Part shown: one piece after another, positions 8,406-17,906 of the stretch | Layout of the letters: the number at the start of each line of letters is the position of its first letter | Numbering within the stretch: the first letter of the stretch is position 1 | Assembly (NCBI GenBank): GCA_021772985.1 | Contig: JAJFKX010000005.1 | Span: 1-64,000 of the forward strand | DNA from: Gammaproteobacteria bacterium | GTDB lineage: Bacteria; Pseudomonadota; Gammaproteobacteria; Xanthomonadales; Wenzhouxiangellaceae | DNA length: 64,000 nucleotides | Reading direction: 5' to 3' | Translations under genes and position numbers: made by a program | The notes under the pieces: generated by a model | The model's input: only the letters and a program-made list of their open reading frames with translations | Database searches by the model: none | What the model was told of the DNA's origin: nothing

Positions 8406-9056
8406 ATGGACGCAATTCAGGCATCAGCTTTTGACTACCAACCCGGGAAAACAATGAAAGGCAACAACAACCCGGTCATTGACTTGGCACAACGCAGCGT
8501 GGAAATGGAGCAACGCAATTGGTTGGTGCGCCATTATCAAGGCGATCAATCCGCTTTTCCCAAACTGGTGCAATGGTTGCGCAAGCCAATCTATACGTAT
8601 CTGGTACGTTGCGGGATAAGCATCGACAGCAGGGATGATCTCTTTCAGGATATCTTTTTGAAGATTCATGCTGCAGCGGCCAGCTATCAACCCAAACGAC
8701 CATTAAAACCCTGGGTATTCACTATTGCAGCCAATACTGTGCGTAATCATTTTCGTATGGAAAAAAACCGTCGCACTGTTCCCTTGAAACAGGACTTTGA
8801 AACCCAGGCTGACAGCTCGCCCGGAACCGAGCGGATAGCAGTAGCCAATGAAACCGTCAGTTGGCTGGAACAAGCTATCACACGATTACCGCTAGCCCAG
8901 CGCGAGGTATTGGTGCTAACCACCATCCAGGACCTGCAACTGAAAGACGTTGCCTGCATTTTAAAAATTCCACTGAATACCGTAAAAACCCACCTGCGCC
9001 GTGCCCGGCTTAACTTACTTAAAGCCAAAGCCATGCGCGAACAGGAGGAGGACTAA
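8406..9056 (+). CDS. ECF-type RNA polymerase sigma factor
   Basis: This 216-residue protein has the two conserved sigma regions only. Region 2 spans roughly residues 40-120, with DDLFQDIFLKIHAAA and KPWVFTIAANTVRNHF, which bind the -10 element and core polymerase. Region 4 is near 155-205 (RLPLAQREVLVLTTI, then IPLNTVKTHLRRARLNLL), a helix-turn-helix for the -35 element. There is no region 1 or 3, as expected for group 4 sigma factors. The gene sits directly before a zinc-finger anti-sigma fusion, whose strong ribosome binding site (AGGAGG) lies in its last codons. It therefore probably directs expression of its own operon in response to an envelope signal. Confidence 0.92.
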   Translation: MDAIQASAFDYQPGKTMKGNNNPVIDLAQRSVEMEQRNWLVRHYQGDQSAFPKLVQWLRKPIYTYLVRCGISIDSRDDLFQDIFLKIHAAAASYQPKRPLKPWVFTIAANTVRNHFRMEKNRRTVPLKQDFETQADSSPGTERIAVANETVSWLEQAITRLPLAQREVLVLTTIQDLQLKDVACILKIPLNTVKTHLRRARLNLLKAKAMREQEED

Positions 9057-9059
9057 ATC

Positions 9060-12000
9060 ATGACCCGCTGTGAACAAATTCAGCAAATGCTTATCGAGCA
9101 AGGGCATACAGCACTGTCAGGCGATATGTCATTACAACAACATATCGATAACTGCCCTGAATGCGAAAAATTACAACAGTCATTAGGTGCATTGGAATTC
9201 GATCTGAATTCCTTTACAGAGTTGGATGCCCCCGACTCGCTGATTGCCAAAACCCTGCAGGCCGTTGAACAGTCTGATCCATCAATTCCGGCTGCTTCCA
9301 ATTTTGAACGTTACCGTCTGCGCTGGGCATCCGGCTTTGCTTCAGTGTTTGTGGTTGTCTCGGTATTGGGTTTATGGCAATCCGGATTGCGGGAAATGAT
9401 TCTGCAGCGCGACTATTTAACTGACCCATTCAGCTCTACATCATCAGTGCCCGCCAGCGATGATGATTTACTGAGTGAATATGAACAAAGTCATGCAACT
9501 GATGGCAATACCGATATCGGTCAATCACGTGAACAAAATGCAGCTGATTATCCGGATTCAGTAGACCTGGTCATGCAATCGCCAGCCACCATTTCCGAGG
9601 TAGTTTCAGATAGGCGTGACGCTGAGATTGACGCACAACTGGGTGCCAATCAACAAGCGGCAATAGCTGAATCAAAAGCCTTGATGCCAACTGCCACTCA
9701 ACCGGGCCGTCGCTCAGCTACCACCGAAAACCGCCGTAAAAGAGAATTGGATGCGCGTGCCCAAAATGAATTTGGTCGCCAATCTGAACAGACTGCTCAA
9801 GAACGGAACGCACCAGCTGATTCGACTGAAGCGTTCCGCCAGTATTCCAGCTCACAACCCGAGCCTGCTGCTGCTCCTCCAACGCTTACTGCTGCAGACG
9901 AACTACAGTTTGCAGGTGGGTTCTCTGATGCCGAAGCCACAGCTGATCAACTACCTTCTTTGCGAGCTGAGTCAAAGCGCGTAGACGTGACCGGCTCACG
10001 CTTATCACAGGTAAATATTGAGGGCGCCAAGCCGGCCACTTCGATAGATCGTAGTGACAAAGCACTTCAGGACATCCCTGAATTACGCAGCAACGACAAA
10101 GATCGGCAACAAGCATATAAAGAAGACCTCCGGGAACAATTGCCCAATTCCCAGGCACTCCCACCGGATGAGCTAAAAGTGCTTGCAGAACATATTAGCG
10201 AAGGACGCCTGCGCACTGAAGAACAAAACCCTGGTGATAATCCAGCTCGCGAACTGGTTCGTGTGGCTGTTACTGGAGCCGGTCCCTCACCTGAAGAAAT
10301 CGCTGAATACGAAGCCGAAGAAAAACGTCAACGTAACCAACAAGCCCTTGATTACCACTTGGTTGGGCAGTCAGGGAAATCGGAACCTGAGACTATTGAA
10401 AAGACTGCTCCACAAAAGCCTGTAGATCCCAATGCTGAAGCACGCTTCGCCAACAAGCAACAGCATGCTGCCACGGGTTCCGATGAAGCTGATCAACTGC
10501 CTGATCAAGCACTTCGAGAACAGCATTTGCCGGATCAGGCACAGCAGTTCCTGAATCAGCTGGATTCCCTGGATGACCTGACATATCAATCCGCAAGTGG
10601 TTACTGGGCCAATAACTATGTCCCCGGTGATCCGGTCGTTGCTTTTCTGCAATCACAACTGGAGCAGATAAAGGCCACGGTAAGCATTGATCATGCACAC
10701 TTTGAGCAATTGGCCCAACCTATCCGGGAGCCATTTGATATACCTGATAATGCCGCATTAGCCACCTATTTGCATAGTGACAAAACCCATATTGACGGCC
10801 CCACCAGACTGCGCCTGCAAGTCGGTTTGCAAACCAGTGAGCATCATGGCGGGCAACGCCCGGCCATGAATGTGGCAGTGGTTGTGGACCTGCATGATAC
10901 CGTCAGCACACAATTCAGCACTGAAACCCGTGCGTTGTTAAATGCCTTACAGGCAGCCAAACAAACCGGCGATCGGTTTTCGTTGACCGTTGCCGGACAA
11001 TCTGGAGGGGTGTTGATTCCAGCCGGTCAGTTCCGCCATGGATCACTGGCAGTAGCTGTCAATCAGATGTTTGGTGATACGGACCCAGCCAGTACTGCTG
11101 CATTAAGTCTGCCTCAGGCGATCACCGCTGCGGGCCAGAATCTGATGAACGATATCAACACCGATAACGTACTGGGCACAAATCTGATTTTGCTCATCAC
11201 AGCAACGACTTGGCATGAGTATGAAGAATTCCTGCTGTTGGAACAGATGGCGCATCAAAATGCTGTCAATGGCCTGTTGTTAAGTGCAATCAGCCTGGGC
11301 AGCAAAGCCGATATCGGTTTGATCAATGCCTTGGTGCTGGCCGGCCAGGGTCAGCGCCGGTCGTTGCCCAATGCTGATGCTGCGAAACGTATGATTGAGG
11401 AAGAGTTATATACTGCCAGCCGCGCAGTGGCGCGAGCGGTGCGCGTGCGTATCCAACTGGCACCCGGGGTCAAGCTGGTTAAGGTACACGGTTCCAGACG
11501 CCTGGATACCACTCAAACCGAACGCGTCAAACAGGCGGAAAACAGCATCGACCAGCGGCTGTCGGACAATCTGGGTATTTCCACCGACCGCGGCGAAGAT
11601 GAAGCAGGGATTCAAATAGTGATCCCCACTATGCCGGCCGGATCCAGGCATGTCATTTTACTGGATGTGGTGGCCGAGCAACCCGGTCCAATCGCTGATG
11701 TGCAAGTGCGCTACAAAGATCTGATACACCTGCGTAATTCGGTTGCCCAAGCACAACTGAACCTGGGTGAGCAACCACGCAACGCCGGCAAATTGGAACT
11801 CAACGTGATCAAAAACCTGCTGGCATTGCAATTTGCTGAAACTTTAAGCAACGCCAGCCAAAGCCTGGCTAAACATGACATAGCTGCCGCCAAAGCACAA
11901 TTATCAAATGCCGTTGAACTGTTGTCGGGTTTACGACAGCACGTTCCAGATTTGAAAGAGGACGCGGAATTGATACGTGATGAGCAACTGCTGGCCGAAT

Positions 12001-12110
12001 ATCAGCGGGTGCTGAACCTGGATGATATCAACAAATACCCGAATGAATGGTATCTGTCTACTTCATTGAAACTGGCCGCATTTCAGAAATTGAATGTCGT
12101 CACCGACTAG
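9060..12110 (+). CDS. anti-sigma factor fused to a large extracytoplasmic VWA-like region
   Basis: This 1016-residue protein begins with a zinc-binding anti-sigma motif, H28-x3-C32-x2-C35, in HIDNCPEC. A single membrane segment follows at about 86-106. Residues 130-520 are low-complexity, rich in Gln, Glu, Ala and Ser, with repeated DQLP-like patches. A domain resembling von Willebrand factor A lies at about 600-780. It begins NVAVVVDLHDTVSTQF, where the metal site D-x-S-x-S reads D610-L-H-D-T614, so it has lost its serines. A helical C-terminus follows. The layout suggests a membrane anti-sigma factor whose outer part senses or binds an envelope partner, probably the product of the next gene. 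ATG is preceded by AGGAGG. Confidence 0.82.
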   Translation: MTRCEQIQQMLIEQGHTALSGDMSLQQHIDNCPECEKLQQSLGALEFDLNSFTELDAPDSLIAKTLQAVEQSDPSIPAASNFERYRLRWASGFASVFVVVSVLGLWQSGLREMILQRDYLTDPFSSTSSVPASDDDLLSEYEQSHATDGNTDIGQSREQNAADYPDSVDLVMQSPATISEVVSDRRDAEIDAQLGANQQAAIAESKALMPTATQPGRRSATTENRRKRELDARAQNEFGRQSEQTAQERNAPADSTEAFRQYSSSQPEPAAAPPTLTAADELQFAGGFSDAEATADQLPSLRAESKRVDVTGSRLSQVNIEGAKPATSIDRSDKALQDIPELRSNDKDRQQAYKEDLREQLPNSQALPPDELKVLAEHISEGRLRTEEQNPGDNPARELVRVAVTGAGPSPEEIAEYEAEEKRQRNQQALDYHLVGQSGKSEPETIEKTAPQKPVDPNAEARFANKQQHAATGSDEADQLPDQALREQHLPDQAQQFLNQLDSLDDLTYQSASGYWANNYVPGDPVVAFLQSQLEQIKATVSIDHAHFEQLAQPIREPFDIPDNAALATYLHSDKTHIDGPTRLRLQVGLQTSEHHGGQRPAMNVAVVVDLHDTVSTQFSTETRALLNALQAAKQTGDRFSLTVAGQSGGVLIPAGQFRHGSLAVAVNQMFGDTDPASTAALSLPQAITAAGQNLMNDINTDNVLGTNLILLITATTWHEYEEFLLLEQMAHQNAVNGLLLSAISLGSKADIGLINALVLAGQGQRRSLPNADAAKRMIEEELYTASRAVARAVRVRIQLAPGVKLVKVHGSRRLDTTQTERVKQAENSIDQRLSDNLGISTDRGEDEAGIQIVIPTMPAGSRHVILLDVVAEQPGPIADVQVRYKDLIHLRNSVAQAQLNLGEQPRNAGKLELNVIKNLLALQFAETLSNASQSLAKHDIAAAKAQLSNAVELLSGLRQHVPDLKEDAELIRDEQLLAEYQRVLNLDDINKYPNEWYLSTSLKLAAFQKLNVVTD

Positions 12111-12136
12111 GCATTAACCGTTAATTGGAGAACGTT

Positions 12137-15100
12137 ATGCAAACGTCATTATTGTCCTTTAGTAAATGTATCTGCCTGCTGGTCTTGCTTTTGATTTCCA
12201 GCGCTGTCTTGAGTACCCAGGTATTACCGGATGGTAACGGCCAGGTGCAAATACCTCTGTCGGTGTATGACCAACTGATCAACCAGGCCAATCAGGACCC
12301 GCGGCCTGCGCCGGCAGGTTATGCCATCGGCAATGCTGAGATTAATGTGACAGTCTCGGACCGGGATGACCGGAGTACTGCGCAAGTAGAAGCCACGATT
12401 ATGATTGAGGTATTTGAGGATCAATGGACTTTGGTTCCGGTATTATCCAGTGGTACCGCATTGAGCAGTGTTGAGGTCGATGGGCAAGCTGTACAACTGG
12501 TACAGGGTCCTGATGGCTTGTCATGGAGCACAGCGACCGCCGGTACGGTCACAATGCATTTGCAATACGGATTGGATGCGCAGCGTTCTACAGCGGGTTA
12601 TGTGCTGCCTGTGCCAGTACCTCGAGCCGCCGCTACCCGGATGAATGTCACTTTACCAAGTACCAGCCTGGATCTGGCAGTGGTTCCGGCAGCAGATATC
12701 AATACTGAAGAGCGAAATGACCTGACAATAACCACAGCCAGCATCCCCAGCACCAGTGCGGTGATGATTTCCTGGCGGGCTTTTGGCAACCGGCCATATG
12801 TAATAAGCCGTGCACTTTACCAGGGTGCCCTGCAAGGTGATTCATTGGTCTGGGATGCAGCTTTTTCGGTAGAAATTTTTGAAGGCGAGCTGATCACCTT
12901 GCCGGTAATGCCGGCCAGTATAACCTTGAGTGATCTGCGCATTGATGATCAGCCGGCAACTGTACTGGAGCAGGATGGCTATTTCGCCACAGTTGTACAA
13001 GGCCGCGGCGCGCATACTGTAACAGCACAATTTCACATCCCGGTGAATACTGATTCAGGTCCGCCCAGTGCGCTGCTGGCTATTCCCAAAGTACCCGTTT
13101 CTCAATTTGATCTGATATTACCTGGTAGAAAAGAACTGAGCGTCAGTCCAAATGCCAATATCAGTAGTAATGAACTGAATGACCAAACCCAGACAACTGT
13201 ATATGTTCCAATGAGTGACCGGGTTACTTTTTCCTGGGTCGAGGCAGTGCCCGAACACTTACGCACCGAAGTGCGTGCCAATGCCAGTATTTATCATGCA
13301 CTGCATGCTGAAGAAGGCGTGTTGCATGCGCGTGCATTGGTTGCTTATGAGATTACCCATGGTGAGACCAATCAATTGAGTCTTGAGCTTCCGGCAGATG
13401 CACAAGTCAACAGCATCACTTCAGCTACCGGCGCGATCTCTGATTGGGCTGTTGAAACCAATCAGGAAACCAGCAGAAAACATATCAGCATTTTCCTGGA
13501 TCGGGCTGTCCGTGGTAAATTTCTACTGGATGTTGGCTATGAATACCTGACCGGTGTTATCCCGGCTGAAACACACGCTATTCAAGTTCCACTGCTGGCA
13601 GCTACCGAAGTCCATCGGCAACGTGGCATGATTGCTTTGCTCAGCGGTTCGGAGTTGGTCCTGACGCCGGTTGAAGAGCATGGCATATCGAGGGTTGGCG
13701 AAAATCAATTACCGGCATTTGTACGTAATGATTTGAGCATGAGTGTTGCGCATACCTACAAATATACTGACCCGATGTCGCTGCTGACCGTGATGCCAAC
13801 TGTCCCTGAACGCCAACAGGGAAAATTTGATGCCCAAGTGGATACCTTGATTTCCATCGGCGAAGTAACCTTGGCTGGATCAGCAACAATTGCTGTTAGT
13901 GTCAAATCCGGCGCTATTATGGAATTGCTCTTGCAGCTACCGGAAGACATCAATGTTCTAGATGTCACTGGACCATCAATTCGAAGTCATCAAATCGTTG
14001 CTGGTAATGATGTTCAACAAATTCAACTGGAATTCACCCAGGAAATGCAGGGTCAATTCAAGCTTGAGGTTAATTACGAACGGATCATGACAGCAGGCGC
14101 CACGGGCACGGAAGTACCCACCATTCTGGTAGCAGATGCAGAAGTTGAACATGGGCGAATTGCTATTGAAGCACTGACGGCAGTAGAAGTACAAGCCGGT
14201 GTTACTGAACAATTATCCAATCTGGAAATTAATGAGCTTCCCCGGCAATTGGTTTTAAAAACAACTAATCCCATTTTACTGGCGTATAAATATGCCCAGC
14301 CACCATTCAAATTGGCCTTGAACGTAACTCATCATCAGGAAATTGATGTGCAGGTAGCCAGCATTGAAAAAGCCCACTATGAAACCTTGTTTACCCGTGA
14401 CGGTTTGGCGGTAACCACAGCAAATTTCATGGTACGTAATAGCCGTCGCCAGTTCCTGCGCCTGAACCTGCCATCAGATTCGACTATCTGGTCAGTCACG
14501 GTTAATGGACAGCCGGAAAAGCCGGCACACTCAGGGCCGTCCGAAAATTCTCAGGATAAGCAGGTGCTGATCAAGATGATCAATTCAGCTGATGGTTTTC
14601 CAGTGAAAATTGTTTACGCTACGCCTGTCGACCCATTGGGTTCATTGGGTAAAATCAGCAGCCGCCTGATACGTCCTGACATGGTGGTTACCCACACTTA
14701 TTGGGATATTTTTCTGCCTGCGGGTATTAACTACAAACAACCACACAGCAACATGCAGATTGTCAGTCAGGCAACACCGGTTAATCCAATGGAGTTTCGG
14801 CGCAGCAGTGAAGACTTAAACGGCAATTTGAATACTCAACCACTGCAAATTACCGTACCCACCCAAGGAATTCATTTTGCTTTTGAGAAACTCTATGCAA
14901 ACCAGGCCCCACAAGATCCCCAGTTCACGATTCGCTATGCATCCCTGGAGGCAGGCAGAATGGGTGGCGCGCTCAGTGCAATTGCAGTGCTATTGATCTG
15001 GATCGGTATTATCGCACTTGGCAGCCGGCGACTGCATCTACCTAAATCTGTTGCCGTTGGTCTGGTATTGCTGGGCGCTACTTTACTAATAGTATCAATA

Positions 15101-15214
15101 GGCCCCGTCGGCAGCAGCATCGCATTACCATCTTCACTTGCGCTGATAGTGGCACTTGGTTTGGGAGGCTGGCTGGCAGTCAGCCACTGGAAACAAAGAA
15201 AAGAACTTCTTTAA
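12137..15214 (+). CDS. large exported membrane-anchored protein of the sigma/anti-sigma operon, function unknown
   Basis: This protein of 1025 residues starts at an ATG preceded by GGAG with a 6-base gap; a TTG further upstream lies inside that ribosome binding site and is rejected. It has a signal peptide (KCICLLVLLLISSAVLS). About 900 residues of beta-rich sequence follow, with recurring segments of the type LPxxxxVxSVxVNGQP, and there are three hydrophobic helices at about 940-1018 before a basic cytoplasmic tail. No enzyme motif is visible and I do not recognise a named family. With its 26-base spacing from the anti-sigma gene it is very likely in the same transcript, and may be the ligand, sensor or effector of the system. 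Confidence 0.72.
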   Translation: MQTSLLSFSKCICLLVLLLISSAVLSTQVLPDGNGQVQIPLSVYDQLINQANQDPRPAPAGYAIGNAEINVTVSDRDDRSTAQVEATIMIEVFEDQWTLVPVLSSGTALSSVEVDGQAVQLVQGPDGLSWSTATAGTVTMHLQYGLDAQRSTAGYVLPVPVPRAAATRMNVTLPSTSLDLAVVPAADINTEERNDLTITTASIPSTSAVMISWRAFGNRPYVISRALYQGALQGDSLVWDAAFSVEIFEGELITLPVMPASITLSDLRIDDQPATVLEQDGYFATVVQGRGAHTVTAQFHIPVNTDSGPPSALLAIPKVPVSQFDLILPGRKELSVSPNANISSNELNDQTQTTVYVPMSDRVTFSWVEAVPEHLRTEVRANASIYHALHAEEGVLHARALVAYEITHGETNQLSLELPADAQVNSITSATGAISDWAVETNQETSRKHISIFLDRAVRGKFLLDVGYEYLTGVIPAETHAIQVPLLAATEVHRQRGMIALLSGSELVLTPVEEHGISRVGENQLPAFVRNDLSMSVAHTYKYTDPMSLLTVMPTVPERQQGKFDAQVDTLISIGEVTLAGSATIAVSVKSGAIMELLLQLPEDINVLDVTGPSIRSHQIVAGNDVQQIQLEFTQEMQGQFKLEVNYERIMTAGATGTEVPTILVADAEVEHGRIAIEALTAVEVQAGVTEQLSNLEINELPRQLVLKTTNPILLAYKYAQPPFKLALNVTHHQEIDVQVASIEKAHYETLFTRDGLAVTTANFMVRNSRRQFLRLNLPSDSTIWSVTVNGQPEKPAHSGPSENSQDKQVLIKMINSADGFPVKIVYATPVDPLGSLGKISSRLIRPDMVVTHTYWDIFLPAGINYKQPHSNMQIVSQATPVNPMEFRRSSEDLNGNLNTQPLQITVPTQGIHFAFEKLYANQAPQDPQFTIRYASLEAGRMGGALSAIAVLLIWIGIIALGSRRLHLPKSVAVGLVLLGATLLIVSIGPVGSSIALPSSLALIVALGLGGWLAVSHWKQRKELL

Positions 15215-15236
15215 TGCTTATACAAAACCAAACATT

Positions 15237-15271
15237 GGCGGGATCTGGATGCCTCTCCCGCCTTACTTTTT
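15237..15271 (+). terminator. terminator between convergent genes
   Basis: GGCGGGA at 15237-15243 pairs with TCCCGCC at 15256-15262 around a 12-base loop. The sequence TTACTTTTT follows on the plus strand. It ends the sigma/anti-sigma operon and overlaps the stop codon of the convergent DUF1801 gene. Confidence 0.75.
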
Positions 15272-15709
15272 CCTGCAACTGTGATAATTATCAATAAAAT
15301 CGCTGACTTGGTAGCTGGCGATAATTACTCCGATAACATCCAATGGCACCTCTTCAAGTTTTTTGAACCTGATACAGGATTTACCCATGTTCAGCTTCAA
15401 ACCGGCCATTTGGTAACCATCCTGCAACTTCTTCAACATCGCTTCATCACTGTAAACACTGCATAAATAAATGGCGTTATGGTTTTTTTGGGCAGCGATT
15501 GCGCAATACATCAACGGTTTTTTATTATAGGTTTTAGAAAAAGTGGACAACGGTATTTCGTAAGTTGGCATTCTCATGGTCATGCTTTCAACAAAACCAT
15601 CCTGAAGATTTTTCAAAATAACCTGTCGGATTGGAACCAGTATCTGGCGCCGGTCTGCTGGCAAGTCAGCCAGATATTGATCTACCGATTCAATTTTGCT
15701 GGATACCAT
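15263..15709 (-). CDS. DUF1801 (YdhG-like) protein
   Basis: This small soluble protein of 148 residues matches the DUF1801/YdhG family: VDQYLADLPADRR near the start, then an ESMTMRMPTYEIP segment and a C-terminal KSCIRFKKLEEVPLDVI stretch. Family members are small alpha/beta proteins of unproven role, some tied to metal handling. An ATG 42 bases upstream is open in the same frame. I chose the inner ATG because GGAG lies 6 bases before it, whereas the outer one has no ribosome binding site. The two basic residues at its C-terminus are followed at once by the shared terminator. Confidence 0.8.
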   Translation of the reverse strand: MVSSKIESVDQYLADLPADRRQILVPIRQVILKNLQDGFVESMTMRMPTYEIPLSTFSKTYNKKPLMYCAIAAQKNHNAIYLCSVYSDEAMLKKLQDGYQMAGLKLNMGKSCIRFKKLEEVPLDVIGVIIASYQVSDFIDNYHSCRKK

Positions 15710-15820
15710 TGACGTCTCCCGTTTTAACATTTTTATTTGATTAACTGCCATTGTTCAGGCAACTATTAGCTCGTATCTTATTTAACGCTAAAACACCAAT
15801 CAACTGATGTAAAGCCGACA

Positions 15821-15850
15821 TAAAAAAGCCGGCTGGCAACCGGCTTTTTA
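15821..15850 (-). terminator. terminator of the DAHP synthase/peroxiredoxin transcript
   Basis: AAAAAGCCGG and CCGGCTTTTT form a perfect 10-base-pair stem with a 7-base loop. On the minus strand it is followed by a T run. It lies 17 bases beyond the stop of the peroxiredoxin-like gene and may work in both directions. Confidence 0.9.
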
Positions 15851-15866
15851 TTATTTACAGGGTTGT

Positions 15867-16514
15867 TCAGCGATTTCGTCTCAAGCGCTTGTCTGCATCT
15901 TCCTGATAGGCTTCTGCAGCAGCCAGCAACACTTTAGGGGACAGACGGATACTGTAATCCGGGTTGGTGTATTGAAAGTGCACCCGACCATCTGTACCGA
16001 TAATATAGGTCGCGGGAACCGGCATGCCATCTTTGTCATCCCCGGAGATTCCTTCCAAGGTCAAATCACGGCCGGCAAAATACTCATGCATGCGCTGATT
16101 GGCTTTAAAGGCAATACCAAAGGCTTGTGCGGCTTCCAGCGAGCCATCTGAATAAAGCTGATAATCCACTTCTTCGGTCAGGCTTTCATACAATCTTTCA
16201 GGCCGGTCAGCGCTGATAAACCAGACATCAAAACCTTTGGATTTCAACTCTGCTTCAGCATGTCGAAGCTCTGCCAGATGCAAGTTACAGTAAGGGCACC
16301 AGCCACCACGAAAAAAAGTGATCACGACTGGTTTTTCGAATGCATCCGGTTGAATATTGACTTCGTCACCAGTGGCTGTTTTAACCGTGAAAGCTGGTAC
16401 CGTCATGCCAGGCAGTAAAGGCCTGACTGCATTCGATTCATCATAAATTTCTGCACCTGCCAGTTGGCATAGCAGAATGCTGCCCATCAGCAGGGCCATT
16501 CGTAAAAAAGACAT
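15867..16514 (-). CDS. exported AhpC/TSA-type peroxiredoxin-like thiol protein
   Basis: This 215-residue thioredoxin-fold protein has a signal peptide (MALLMGSILLCQLAGA) and a C-x2-C active site in FFRGGWCPYCNLHLAEL. The sequence continues with the cis-Pro segment MPVPATYIIGTDG, as in AhpC/TSA family 2 proteins. It is predicted to work in the periplasm in thiol redox reactions or peroxide removal. The ATG is preceded by AGGAGAAACC, a good ribosome binding site. It follows the DAHP synthase gene by 24 bases and the dsbB gene one further upstream, so it shares a transcript with another thiol-redox gene. Confidence 0.85.
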   Translation of the reverse strand: MSFLRMALLMGSILLCQLAGAEIYDESNAVRPLLPGMTVPAFTVKTATGDEVNIQPDAFEKPVVITFFRGGWCPYCNLHLAELRHAEAELKSKGFDVWFISADRPERLYESLTEEVDYQLYSDGSLEAAQAFGIAFKANQRMHEYFAGRDLTLEGISGDDKDGMPVPATYIIGTDGRVHFQYTNPDYSIRLSPKVLLAAAEAYQEDADKRLRRNR

Positions 16515-16538
16515 GGTTTCTCCTAGTACTAAGTAACT

Positions 16539-17903
16539 TTATGCTTGTTTGCGTTTGCGCACAATCAACATTGCCAGCTCGATTGCTTGTTCATAATTCA
16601 ATCGTGGGTCAACGGTAGACTTATAGGCCCGCTGTAAATCTGTATCTGATAAAGCCCGCGCACCTCCGGTACATTCGGTCACATCTTCACCGGTCAGCTC
16701 CAAATGCACGCCTCCCAGAATTGAACCGCAATCGGCGTGCACATCAAATGCCTGTTCCAATTCCGATTGAATATTCTCAAATCGGCGGGTTTTAATCTTT
16801 TGGGCTGTACTTTCGGTGTTGCCATGCATCGGGTCACATATCCAGGTAACCGGATGATCTGTGGCATTAACAGCTTGAATAAGGTCAGGCAGGTGATCAG
16901 CGATGTGCTTGGCACCCATGCGATGGATCAGAGTGATTCGTCCTGGTGCGCGGGTTGGGTTAAGTATATCCAGCAATCCACGCAGCCAGTCATTGGTCAT
17001 GCCAGGGCCAATCTTGATACCAACCGGGTTGCGAATACCGCGGAAAAACTCAACATGCGCGCCATCCAGTTCCGCAGTGCGCATACCAATCCATGGAAAA
17101 TGCGTTGATAAATTATGCCAGCCTTCCACCCGTGGAACTTCACGTGTCAATGCTTGCTCATAATGCAGGTGCAATGCTTCATGCGAGGTGTAAAAATCGG
17201 TCCGCCGAAGTGTCCCTGCAGTTTTGCCGGTGACGGTTTCCATAAAACGAATGGATTGTTCGATATCATCAGCAATCCGTCGAAACTCCTCTGCCAGCGG
17301 CGAATGTTCCAGCCAACTCAAATTCCAGTACTCAGGGTGATGCAAATCGGCAAAACCACCATCTACCAGAGCTCGTACAAAATTCATGGTCAGTGCGGAA
17401 CGTGCATGCCCACGCAATAACCGGCGTGGATCAGGAATACGTGCTGCTTCTGTAAATGCCGGCCCGTTAACCAGATCGCCACGGTAACTCGGCAAACTTA
17501 CATCACCACGCGTTTCGATATCAGAAGAACGTGGTTTGGCGTATTGCCCGGCAAAACGACCTAATCGAACTACCGGCATTTCCAAACCATGAGTCAACAC
17601 CAAAGACATCTGCAATAATACCTTCAGGCGATTGGTAATTACCGGTGAGGTGCACTCATCAAAGTTTTCCGAACAGTCACCGCCTTGCAATACAAAGCGT
17701 TGGCCCTTTTGCGCCAGAGCCAATTCCTGACGTAGGGTATTTATTTCCCAGGAAGTCACCAACGGCGGTAGCTGGCTAAGCTGGCTAAGTGTGTCAATCA
17801 GTGCCTGTTGATCCGGATAATTAGCCTGTTGCCTGGCAATCTTATCCTGCCAGGAATCTATCCGCCAATTGTGCACATCCAGTGCTTCTAATGCTTGTTG
17901 CAT
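16539..17903 (-). CDS. class II 3-deoxy-7-phosphoheptulonate (DAHP) synthase
   Basis: This enzyme of 454 residues is of normal length for the plant/Mycobacterium-type class II family. It joins phosphoenolpyruvate and erythrose 4-phosphate in the first step of aromatic amino acid synthesis. Conserved stretches include FVLQGGDCSENFDEC with metal-binding C77, GQYAKPRSSDIE, VRVEGWHNLSTHFPW-like sequence, KIGPGM, CDPMHGNT and GVHLELTGEDVTECTGG. All main substrate and metal ligand blocks are present. It starts 3 bases after the dsbB stop codon, so translation of the two is probably coupled, though the pathways have no obvious link. Confidence 0.95.
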   Translation of the reverse strand: MQQALEALDVHNWRIDSWQDKIARQQANYPDQQALIDTLSQLSQLPPLVTSWEINTLRQELALAQKGQRFVLQGGDCSENFDECTSPVITNRLKVLLQMSLVLTHGLEMPVVRLGRFAGQYAKPRSSDIETRGDVSLPSYRGDLVNGPAFTEAARIPDPRRLLRGHARSALTMNFVRALVDGGFADLHHPEYWNLSWLEHSPLAEEFRRIADDIEQSIRFMETVTGKTAGTLRRTDFYTSHEALHLHYEQALTREVPRVEGWHNLSTHFPWIGMRTAELDGAHVEFFRGIRNPVGIKIGPGMTNDWLRGLLDILNPTRAPGRITLIHRMGAKHIADHLPDLIQAVNATDHPVTWICDPMHGNTESTAQKIKTRRFENIQSELEQAFDVHADCGSILGGVHLELTGEDVTECTGGARALSDTDLQRAYKSTVDPRLNYEQAIELAMLIVRKRKQA

Positions 17904-17906
17904 GTT

